Assembly (NCBI GenBank): GCA_905250115.1
Contig: CAJNOI010000035.1
Span: 620,251-684,250, forward strand
DNA length: 64,000 nt
Reading direction: 5' to 3'
Source of the DNA: Adineta steineri
Taxonomy: Eukaryota > Rotifera > Eurotatoria > Adinetida > Adinetidae
Positions 35,601 through 45,257 of the stretch are shown here, piece after piece. The notes under the pieces were generated by a model, which worked only from the letters and a program-made list of their open reading frames with translations, searched no databases and had not been told where the DNA came from. The position numbers and the translations under genes are program-made. Numbering within the stretch: the stretch's first letter is position 1; the number at the start of each line of letters is the position of its first letter.

Positions 35601-38577
35601 TACGTTTTTTAACTGAACATCGTAATTTATTTGATGGTGCAAGTAGAAATGATTCTGATCAATCAAAATGTGAAAAATATAGTCATATTTCATTAGATGA
35701 TTCTCAACAATTACTTGACAAACATAATTTTAATCAAATCACAACACAGTCTACAATCATGTTTTCAAGCAATACTCAAGGTGGTGGTCCTGTATTGGGT
35801 TCTACAACGACTTCAGATATTATACAAGAGGAAATAATTATATCATCAAAAGAAGATGAAAATAAAGAAAATGATGTAGATGACGAAGAACCGACATTAC
35901 CATCTCCTTATATTATACCAGATTTACCATTAAGAATTCAACAAATTATTGATAAAGGTGAAATAGGTGAATTCCGTAGTCATACAAATGCACGTCGACT
36001 TTTACTTGATACAATTTTTAATGATGTGACAACCAAATATTCGCTGTTGTAAGTAATAAAGATTGTTTCTGCGATAAATATCAGTAGCTTTTTCTTTCAT
36101 ATTTAGATATCCTACTAGAGATCATTACAGATTAATGGGCAAAGCAATACTAAAAAAATTAAACACTTCTAAAGATAATGAAGCATTGGTAAATAAGTTA
36201 ATCTTTAAAATTATCAACATTAACATTTTTTGCTTTAAAAAGCAAATAGTAAAATATATGACTTGACTCATATTGAAGTATCATTAGATCCTAAATATAC
36301 TTCAATAAATTTCATAGTATTATATATACGTTACGTATTTTATTGAATCTAGCTCTTAAATTATATGCTAAGAAAATAGAAAAAGTTAAGTAGACGAAAT
36401 TTATTTCATTTTGTAAAAGTTTAGTTGATGAAAGTTATTTCATTTGATAAAAATTAAGTTGATGAAAATCATTTCATTTTGTAAAAAGTTATTTCAATTT
36501 ACAAAAGTTAACTTAATAAAATTTGTTTCATTTAGTAAAAGTTCAATTCATAAAATTTATATTATTTCATAAAATTTAAGTTGATGAAAATTATTTCATT
36601 TTTTAAATAGTCATTTCATAAAAGTTATTTCATTTTAAAAAAGTCAGCTGATGAAAATTATTTCTTTGTATAAAAGTTAAGTTGACGAAAACTATTTCTT
36701 TTTATGAAAAGTAAGTTTATAAAAATTATATCATTGTATAAAAGTTCAATTGATGAAAATTATTTCATTTTGTAAGTTTCATTGGCTGTAAGTTTTATTA
36801 ACTGGTCACATGGCTTACTACAAAATAAAATATTTAAGAATCTGCTGTTGATATTCTGTGAACATAGAAGTAAATCTTTTCTTATAGAATGATTGGATTG
36901 AAAGTCTTAAAACCAAATTTAAGAGAGAACGTCGTCCGCTTCAACAAATATCTGTACAAGTACAGAAGATGAAAGCAAAGTATGGAAATAGTGCTGGTCG
37001 TCCAACCAAACGAAGTGAGAATGTCATTGCACCTCGTCGAATAGTAAGTACTCAAAAAATGTTATTTAAAAAGAAATTCTAAAATAAAATTATTTTTTAT
37101 TTTTTTAACTTTAGTCTCCGGTTCAATTTTGGAATACAATAGATATTCATGATGATCCGGAAGATTTAAATAAAAACATCCAGGTTATGAAGAACGAATT
37201 GGTAGATAGGAATGTTGATTCGGATTTGGTTCGAAGTTCATGGAAAAAAACATTAGTTCAAAGAAGAAATTTCATTAGAGATCATACAACAAAAGAAGTT
37301 CTTGAAGAATACCCAGGTTATTGTTATGCTTCATTGGTATGCTCATCATTATCTTTTCTCACTTTCTATAATTTTTTTATTAATTTTTTTTAAAGATTTT
37401 CGACGAGATTCGATATGTGTGTAATGTTGATATTGAAGAAAATTTCAAATTAATGTTGCCTAAATTACTTGATAGCATTCCAGATAATTCGGGTTTTGTG
37501 AACGGTGAGTGAATACGTTGACTGTTTATCTATTTAATACCATTCAGTTATTCTTTAGATCTTCCAGCTGTACGTTTGATTAAACTTTTATCCAAGTATT
37601 TTACTGATTCATGGCAACAAATCATATCGAATAAAGTACGTAATAAATCTCTTTGAAAACTAAAATCATCACATAATCAACTGGCTAATTATGTCTATTG
37701 ATTATTTTTTTTATAAAAAGAAAAGGCCACATTTTTTTCTTTATCGTTAAGGAACCATTATCGCCACGACCAGCTATACAAATAACAACAGATCAGTTTA
37801 TTATTTTTCTTGATTATGAAGTTATTAGTGAAACATCATCAATTGATCAAGCTATATGTATTGTTATTTCATTATATGTTATATTTGAATTACAATTTGG
37901 TATACACAATCGAATTATTCAATTGTTATATGGTATTCTATTAAAACAATCTGGAGCATTAACAAAACCACTACGCATTTTACTGAATCAATGGAGTTTT
38001 ATTATTGATGAAAAAGAAGATAAAGAAGGTGGTGATATGATGACAACGAACTCGACAAATTTCAAAACTATTACAGCTACAGTTGAAAGTGTGACACAAG
38101 TCGAAGATAATCAAACTGATGATTTACCAGATAGTGAAGAACAAGAAGAAATATATGTCGAAACTACAACAGGTTTACTTTCATTGTATAAGAAATAAAA
38201 TGAATATTTATATTGTATTATTAGGTAATAGTCAAGATCAAACAACAGCTACAAATATTGGTGAGAAGGATCTGATCAATGAGTATTCATCAGAATCATC
38301 GGATTCTTCTTCTTCATCATCACCAATTGATCCTCCACTTGTTATTCACATTTCACCAACAAAAGAACAACAAAGACAAATAGCATCTTCATCATCTTCG
38401 AATGACAATACATTATGTGAAGCAAATATCAAACAGCAAGTATCAGCAACATCAACTGATCGATCTTCAACTACTTCAAATAAAAAAACTTCTCAAGCAA
38501 AAAAACGTCCTGCTAGTTCCGAAGAACCAATAGCATTACGTGTAAAACGTACACGAGTTAAAAGACAAATTAACTAG
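32647..38577 (+). CDS. SAMD3-like transposon protein (SAM domain + SAMD3 C-terminal region)
   Basis: Nine exons with GT/AG borders and matching phases: 32647-32734, 35520-36048, 36107-36188, 36888-37043, 37115-37336, 37396-37504, 37559-37635, 37752-38172, 38225-38577 (2037 nt, 678 aa). Exon 1 gives the first half of a SAM domain (WTCSQVIQWLSSF) and exon 2 the rest (DIDGETLFNLP, DRVRFLTEHR), so intron 1 (2785 bp) cuts the domain. After an acidic linker come segments typical of SAMD3-like proteins: RRLLLDTIFNDVT, YPTRDHYRLMGKAIL, a W-containing basic segment, EEYPGYCYASLIFDEI, and a C-terminal alpha/beta part. It ends in a Ser-rich, strongly basic tail (KRTRVKRQIN) suggesting nuclear localisation. 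SAMs mediate oligomerisation; by analogy with plant TNPA it may bind subterminal repeats, which is inference. Confidence 0.85.
32747..35390 (+). CDS. EnSpm/CACTA-like transposase nested in intron 1 of the SAMD3-like gene
   Basis: Two exons, 32747-34283 and 34339-35390, joined in phase 1 (862 aa). I start at MSSHNSYFC (32747); an ATG at 32723 in the same frame overlaps SAM exon 1 in another frame. Two C2H2-like fingers come first (FCSLC...HIQYVH; CELGPLCGR...HIYRQH), then an acidic linker. The core matches animal TE proteins related to TNP2 transposases: LLLQLYIDDIGLTNPIGAKK, FTVVTGDHLASNDIGGFQKI, FCRHCHVNY, LPNDPMHDFNEGV at the exon junction, TPKIHFVTDYAKQI and IRHWCMRFESKHQIFKRL. Candidate acidic catalytic residues lie in DDIGLTNP, GDHLASND and DPMHDFNEG. 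It should cut at the element ends and paste. No stops or frameshifts. Confidence 0.85.
36405..36785 (+). repeat. Degenerate ~35-bp tandem repeat in intron 3 of the SAMD3-like gene
   Basis: About ten copies of AAAAGTTAAGTTGATGAAAA followed by TTATTTCATTTTGT, with small indels. Non-coding; it expands intron 3 to 699 bp, while introns 2 and 4-8 are short. Confidence 0.8.
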
Positions 38578-38939
38578 AAATATTTCTGTTCAATTTTTTA
38601 TTTATATGGGTACGCAAACTTTTCGTTGATTGATTCTATCTATATTACGTTTATCAAACTAAAGCAGAAGCTCTTTTAATAAATATCTTCTCCTTTCTAT
38701 CTAATTATATTTGGGCTTTTTACTCTTATCATCCATTTACATTTTCTTCTCGAAAAAAAGTCGATCTGATTTAATTTCGTCGATCTTTCGAAAAATTCAG
38801 AAAACTATCATAAAGAAAAGCAAAATATCGTATAAGTGTTTCGAAGCTTTTCAAAACATTTAAAAAAAATTGTACATCCAATTATTAAAATCAACAGCAA
38901 ATTCAGCAGTATGTATTATTCTGGAACCTTTCAATAGTT

Positions 38940-40050
38940 TTATATTTAGGTTGATCCAAAGAATAAATTTATGTGCAAGTAACTATTTTATTATAAAATA
39001 TTTATCTTCTTCTACATTTTAGATAACTCAAATAATGATTTTATGTGTAAGTGATTATTTAAATATATATTTAATTGTTTTTTTTTATGTTTAGGCTGAA
39101 CCAAGAAACCGAGCTAAAGGTAATTATTTATTTCAAGTTCAACTAAGTTTTTTTATTTATATTTAGGTTGATTCAAAGAATAAATTTATGTGTAAGTAAC
39201 TATTTTAATAAAAAATATGTATCTTCTGCATTTTAGCTAACTCAAACAAGAATTGTACATGTAAGTGATTATTTAAATATAAACTGAATTGTTCTTTTTT
39301 ATGTTTAGGATGAACTAAGGAACAGAGCTAAAGGTAATCATTTATTTCAAATTAAATTAAATTTTTCATTTATATTTAGGTTGATTCAAAGAATAATTTT
39401 ATATGTAAGTAACTATTTTAATTTAAATTATATATCTTCTTTTGCATTTTAGCTAACTCGAACAATAATTTTATATGTAAGTGATAATTTAAATATGTAT
39501 TAAATTTCTTTTTTTTATGTTTAGGATGAACAAAACACACAGAGCTAAAGGTAATTATTTATTTCAAATTCAATTTCTTTTTTCTTTTGTATTTAGGTTG
39601 ATCCAAAGAATATTTGTATGTGTAAGTAACTATTTTAATTTAAATTATATATCTTCTTCTACATTTAGGCTTACCCAAACAATAATTTTATATGCAAGTG
39701 ATTATTTAAATGTGTATTGAATTTCTTTTTTTATGTTTAGAATGAACTAAAGAAACAAAATTAGAGGTAATTAGTTATTTCACATTCAGTTAAATTTTTC
39801 ATTTATATTTAGGTTGGTTCAAAGAATAAATTTTACGTGTAAGTATTTTATTATAAATTATATGTCTTCTTCTGCATTTAGGCTTACTTAAACAATAATT
39901 TTATATGTAAGTGAATATTTAAATATAAACTGAATTGTTTTTTATGTTTAGGATGAACCAAAGAAACAGAGCTAAAAGTGATTATTTATTTAAAATTCAA
40001 TTCATTTTTTCTTTTATATTTAGGTTGATCTGAAGAATGGATTTATAAAT
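38940..40050 (+). repeat. Higher-order tandem array of micro-exon-like units
   Basis: About five copies of a ~215-bp unit. Each contains three related ~72-bp subunits; in each subunit a 24-26-bp segment sits between a T-rich TTTAG and GTAAGT or GTAATT. Segment A starts GTTGATCCAAAGAATAAATT (about 38949, 39168, 39379, 39597, 39812, 40023). Segment B is CTAACTCAAACAATAATTTT-like. Segment C is GATGAACCAAAGAAACAGAG-like. Some donors read GCAAGT. Chained together the segments do not keep one open frame, so they are probably not all coding. Confidence 0.8.
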
Positions 40051-40161
40051 ATTAAATCGCTTTAATATGAACTAATTCGATTTATTTAACATGATAAAAA
40101 GAACAATTTAGTCGGTAAGCAAAATACTTCTATAAAACTAATTCTATTTTCTTTCATTTAG

Positions 40162-40301
40162 ATGATCATCAACTCAACTTGACCACTGGGAATAATTCAA
40201 ATGGTCTTCTTCTATACAGAGAAAAGCCAGGGAGAAGTGTATCTTTTACTGTTGCACGCCAGAATCATATAGGAAAATTAATAAATGATATTGTTTATTA
40301 A
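40162..40301 (+). other. Orphan terminal-exon candidate in the transposon
   Basis: After a strong acceptor (TTTCATTTAG) a frame entered in phase 1 stays open for 46 codons with good composition (LTTGNNSNGLLLYREKPGR, then SVSFTVARQNHIGKLIND) and ends in TAA. It could be an alternative last exon of the SAMD3-like gene or of a small third gene spliced from the repeat array. No homology recognised. Confidence 0.4.
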
Positions 40302-40394
40302 GCAATGCTTACTTAAAACAGTCTTTAATAGTGCATTTTACGAAACTAGAGACTGAATTGCAATAGGTGTTGATTACGGAACCCCATCTATTGG

Positions 40395-40612
40395 AGTGCA
40401 GATAATAGATTTATGCGAAACCTTCGATACGAAACCCTTTTATTCACTCTTGAAAAATAGGCTTGTACGAAACCTTGACCACGAAACCATTTTTCATGTA
40501 GGTTTGACCATAGTATGGTACAAAACCTCGATCATACGAAACCAAAAAAGGGTTTCGAATTCGTTACAAACATCGAAACCATTTTTTAGTTTCGTATAAA
40601 CCCTTTTTTATT
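40395..40612 (+). repeat. 3' subterminal GAAACC motif cluster
   Basis: Around nine copies of (A/T)CGAAACC or its complement GGTTTCG/GTTTCGT crowd the last 220 bp before the right end. At least one copy (GTCGAAACCTTTAAGG) lies near the left end at about 31938-31953. CACTA elements carry such subterminal repeats as transposase-complex binding sites. Confidence 0.75.
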
Positions 40613-40623
40613 TTCAGTGTACT

Positions 40624-40715
40624 GCTAGACCTTAGTGATCCCTACCAGATCCTAGTACTATCACTAGGCCTTCGTACTACTACTAGATCCTAGTAGTCAC
40701 TCGTAGGCCATCAAA
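40624..40715. repeat. CTAGTAC-type minisatellite, right part
   Basis: Continuation of the array at 31331-31750 (GCTAGACCTTAGT, CAGATCCTAGTACTATCACT), interrupted by the transposon. Confidence 0.85.
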
Positions 40716-40788
40716 ATCGTTTCGAAAAACCTATTGTATTTGCAGAGATATCGATTTATAAAATACATTTTCTTATCTAATATATAAA

Positions 40789-41172
40789 AGTAACGCTCGT
40801 AGTAAGACTCATGCACTTCTTTTTCGTAAAAAATGCATTACTGAACAACAACGAAGTTATTGGTTAATGTAATTAAACAAAAGGAAGCCAGATTTGAATT
40901 CGTCGATTACGATCATTCTTAAATCAATTTATATGAAAATGTTTTTGTGAGAAGGTGTTCGTTCGTGTAAAAAATTGATCGTTAAAAAAATTTGGAGAAA
41001 TTGACACTAGATTCGAGCTGCTTGACCCCGGTTACTCTTTGGTTAACCCTTATAAAAAGAATTTATTTTATATCTTCGCCTAGTTTTCCGACTAATCGGT
41101 GAAGTGCGGATAGATAAGCAAGTAAATAAACAATTTATTGTTGCGAGATTGTTCTCTACGGGAAAGAGAATA
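40789..41172 (+). mobile_element. Small repeat family with 3' hairpin, copy 1 (Helitron-like?)
   Basis: Shares with 47629-47938 the start AGTAACGCTC, a GACTC box, a CTCTTTTTCGTA-like block, TACTGAACAACAA, and near the end TGCGGA..AAGCAAGTAAA..CAATTTAT. It finishes in the hairpin TTCTCTACGGGAAAGAGAA. No inverted ends, no ORF. Terminal hairpins fit Helitrons, but CTRR and insertion-site evidence are not clear. Confidence 0.5.
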
Positions 41173-43615
41173 TATATGATGTATGGAAGTTTTGAATTAT
41201 TTTCTATGTCATTTTCAGCATGAACTCTTGTAGTCTTCTGTAAAGCATATATGTATGAATGATGATGTGATAGCATCTATGGAATAGTTTAAAGGGATAG
41301 TGTGAATAAATAACAAGAAGAATAAAAATATTACATTTATCTTTTATCGAATCAAATTCACATTGATCTATATTTATAGATAATCAAGAATAGTATTAAA
41401 ATCTATATCTATATGTAACTAGAAGATGAAGAAATTATAACGAGATGAATATTGATATGTTAGAAGTAGCGACTATTATTTTAGTATTTCTAAACAAAAC
41501 CTAAACTGTATTATTAGATCAATAAAATATATATCGTATCTAGATGATAAATGTAGAATAGTTTATAACATTATCTATATACTAAAACTTTACCTTTGAT
41601 TATTTTATAAATCGAAGTTTTGGATAAGATATAATAGATTCTAAAATAATTATGGCGTTCAAATATTACACGAACAAATGTTATTGTTTGAAATGAATGT
41701 ATTCTTTCAAACTAATAGTGAACAATGTAAAGAGTTACTCATTTTATGCAGAACACCAGAGAGTAATTTTTAAAAATAGAGAAAAACAATAGTTTCAGTA
41801 TTTTTTTGTCAGAAAACCCTTTTCTGATTGGCAGAGATGACCATATTTTCCAGTTTTTTTTAAACAAATTTTAAAAAAATATTCCAACGTATTGTTTCCT
41901 AGGACATTTCTCTTTTTTTCTAACTGACAGGAAACAAAGAAACTATAGATACAATAAACAGTTTTATTCTTGTTTTGAAGAATAACTTCATCAACAAAGC
42001 ATCTTGTAATGTAATTGAAATGTTGCCCTTCACTGAAAGTCAAAAAAAAGGTTATTCAAATGGTAATTATTTAATGTTGTGACAACTTATGAAGATTGTG
42101 TATTGTAGTCAGTATGAAGGGATATATATATGTATTAATTCAGAGATTCTAAATGATAGCCTATCATTGATGTATGTACAATTAAATAATTATCAGATCG
42201 TCTTTTATAAATTAAAATCCACATGATGAAAACACAAACGATGGTGTGTATTTTCTCTTTTACTTTTGATAAATTATATTATTAGCACATAAAAATCGTT
42301 TTCTTTATGAGCATTGTTGTGTATGTTAATTTCATTTCGATCTTTTAGACACAACTTTTGAATGATAAAACGAGTCTGACATAAGTAAGATATTACTGTA
42401 ATAAGAATTTATTGTTTACCATTCTATAAGTATCTTATTGTTGACACAAAAAAAAATAATAAAATAATTTTTTCTTTACTAACAAGAAATATCCATGTAG
42501 TGAATATAATTTCACTGAAATGCTTGTAACTATGTTGGAAACTTTAAATTTAAGTAACTCAAATGGTAATTAATTATTAATAAGAAAAGAAACAAGGCCT
42601 GATATTTTTTCATTGTTAAAATTTGTCTTTTCATTGTTTTACATGGAAACAAAATGCTGTTCAAGTAATGGGTATAGTTTTTGTCAAGATTTAATTAAGT
42701 ATCGTCTTATCTGTATAGGAATTTGAGACATGTAAGTAGGAAGAAATGAATGATACAATTTGATGTGATGTTACATATCAAAGAAGATCAACGAAAGATA
42801 AGTTGAAGATAAATCAAAATATGAAAAAAAGAAAATTAAACAAGTATGAAGAAAGTAGAGAGATGCATTTATTAGAAGAAATAGTAAGTTTTAACTAATA
42901 GAAAACAAATAAGAGTAGCTTTATTTCATAATATCATAAAATATTTTGAAATTAATATGAATAAATATACTGAAAGAAAAGAAGATTATTTTAGTATCGT
43001 TACGAAGGATAAAAGTACAGTGTTTTTTATTCTCTTTTTTAATGATTAGTCAAATATCAAGTTTTTTATTTTATAAATATAACAGTATTACGATAGTTGA
43101 TACTTATTAATATTTTCTATGACTGTACAATTAACTGATTGGCAAATATTTGAATTGACAAGATATTGTGAAGTGTTGTTATGTTCATTGACAAATATGA
43201 TTATGATTAATTTATACACTTTCATCAGCGTGAAGATGCGATACAGTTTCAAATGTAATAAACATACATACTCTTATTGTTCTTTAATAATGTATATCTC
43301 AATAAAATAATTATAATGATTTAATGTTATTTAGTTTCATTTTTCATCTTTAAAATATATAATATTCTATTACAAAATATTGATAGAAAGATATTTTTAT
43401 AAAAATGAACTATAACCTCTCGTTTTTATATATCGTTCTTTGTGTAAATATTCATCATAATGATATTTACATATCAATAAATCCTAATTTTTTGAACATT
43501 ACAAATCGATAGTATCATTAAAATAATGTAAAAAAGATAATTAATAAGATCTTCGGTAGATTAATTAAATTAGATTAAAAACTGACATATTCGAATAGTT
43601 CACAGAATAAATATT
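41173..43615. other. Gene-free stretch
   Basis: AT-rich DNA; ORFs at 41795 (minus) and 43119 (plus) lack domains and splice context. I see no supported feature. Confidence 0.45.
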
Positions 43616-43712
43616 CTGTATATATTTATATAATTATTATATTTATATAATTATTATATTTATATAATTATTATATTTATATAATTATTATATTTATATA
43701 ATTATTATATTT
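43616..43712. repeat. 17-bp AT tandem repeat
   Basis: About five to six near-perfect copies of TATATTTATATAATTAT. Confidence 0.9.
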
Positions 43713-43942
43713 TGATACATTATATAATTTTAATACAATTGATCAACATATATTTGAAAGTCTTGTATTAACAAAACAAAATTGTAGCTGCATTTTGTAT
43801 TGTTCTTCTAATTACAATTACTTTATTTATTATTTTATTTTTTCTACTATCATTACGACGTTGATAGCTTGATGACAAAGAAAAAAATGAAAGTAAAAAT
43901 GTTGATATATCATCATTAAGGAGGGCCTACAAAAGTCTTACC

Positions 43943-44080
43943 TAGCAGCATTCAGAATTTTGTACACTTACCGCTTTATTAAACAGTGCATCGATTACGA
44001 AGAAATAAAATCCTACTAAGAATTCTAATTTTTCTTCAGAATTTTATATAGGTTACAAAATTCTGAATTCTGCAACTGCT
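43943..44080. repeat. Small inverted-repeat (MITE-like) element
   Basis: Left arm TAGCAGCATTCAGAATTTTG (43943 on) and right arm 44052-44080 (TTACAAAATTCTGAATTCTG) are complementary apart from a 3-bp indel, separated by about 90 bp. Confidence 0.55.
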
Positions 44081-44311
44081 GATATGATTGTATCCTAGAA
44101 ATAAAAGATTTATTAAATTATCTTTCATTTATCTATTAAAATCTAACCTTATTCAATAAAAGAATAATATTACTAAATCACACAAACTTCAAATCTTTGA
44201 TATAAAATTAGAAAATATTCTATTCACATTGTATATATATTCAAGAGAGAAGCAAAAAAAAAGAAAATGCATATTACCGTTTGAATATTAGACCTTAAAT
44301 AAATGTTCTAA

Positions 44312-44762
44312 TTAATTAAAAAAAGTGCCAATAAATTTAAAAGTTTGACAAATTTGTTCTAGAATGTCAACAATTGTTCTTGCATTATCTACCATCCATT
44401 TAATAATATTTTTAACAACAAATCTTATTTTTTCAAACATTAGATCAATATAGTTAGTTATTCTGTTCATACTAATCAATAAACTATGAAGAAATTGTCG
44501 ATATTGTATCATCTACATTTCATAATCGGATTCTTGAATATCTGTAGGACGATATATTTTGATTTCATCACGAATTTGGTGGACTTGTCCTGCTACACTA
44601 ACTATAAAATTTTCTGATTCATAATCAAATTGTTGTTTAAGAAGTGTAATATCGACATTATCACGATTTCTAACTTTTTCTTGAAGTGCATTTCACAAAA
44701 CATTTATATGAGATCGAATATAAGATGGTAAAGGTGCTTCATATGTTATTAAAAAATTCATA
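44312..44762 (-). pseudogene. Broken reading frame, unknown family
   Basis: One frame from ATG 44762 (MNFLITYEAPLPSYIRSHIN) runs to 44312 but has two in-frame stops: TGA after HINVL and TAG after ESDYEM. Between them the sequence is protein-like and helical (KQQFDYESENFIVSVAGQVH), and the last 66 codons are amphipathic helix (MFEKIRFVVKNIIKWMVDNA). Continuous protein-like composition across the stops suggests a decayed gene or gene tail. I do not recognise the family; a spliced gene with introns around the stops is possible but no good donor/acceptor pairs appear. Confidence 0.4.
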
Positions 44763-45257
44763 ACTGAATAGACTTTAGTTGAAGTTGAGAAAAGAATGAA
44801 AGAAAAAGTTCATTAAACATGAGGAAAAAATACAATCTCATATAGGAAATTAAATATATATCTTTTAATTATTATGTTTTAGTGAGTGTGATATATCAAA
44901 AGTAATATATAAGGTGAATAAAGAGGGTGGGTATGGGTGTAGGTATTCTCTTTAGATCAACAAGAGACACCCACACCCTGAAACCTATATAAAATGTTCA
45001 TATGATTATTTCTTTTGTATGACATTCATGAATTTGTTTTTTTTTCAGATAATAGTTTATTTATATACATAAATATACATAAGTAATAAGCAACGGTAAT
45101 TTTTTTTCTAGAATATATGAAACTTAAAGAAAAATACTATACGTAAGTAGTAATCACTGTCATTAAACACGTGCATAAACAAAAAATATATATGAAAAAA
45201 AAAGAACAAATAAAGACTAGAAGTTCTCAAAAAATAGGATTATTATTATTTTAATTA
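44763..45257. repeat. 3' flank of DEPDC5 with G-rich hairpin and dispersed repeat copy 2
   Basis: Holds a hairpin at about 44926-44985 (GGGTGGGTATGGGTGT / AGACACCCACACCC) and, at 45004-45095, the second copy of the ~90-bp repeat found at 20216-20304 (AGATAATAGTTTATTTATAT core). No exon recognised. Confidence 0.6.

Larger units (their letters stand above)
31914..40620 (+). mobile_element. EnSpm/CACTA-like autonomous DNA transposon, about 8.7 kb
   Basis: Left end ACACTGAAAAAAAAAATGG and right end TTTTTATTTTCAGTGT are inverted. Flanking ACT occurs at 31911-31913 and 40621-40623, a 3-bp duplication as in CACTA elements. Read as CACTG...CAGTG, the flanks would instead be a 2-bp TA. Outside the ends the same CTAGTAC minisatellite continues, confirming insertion. 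Inside are a SAMD3-like gene, a transposase gene in its first intron, tandem repeats at both ends, and GAAACC subterminal motifs. A 10-N gap sits 46 bp from the left end. All transposase and SAM exons are open, so the copy looks young and possibly active. Confidence 0.85.

Noticed and set aside
39517..39720. 67-codon ORF in the transposon repeat array
   Set aside because: Built from repeat units; it does not persist across neighbouring units.
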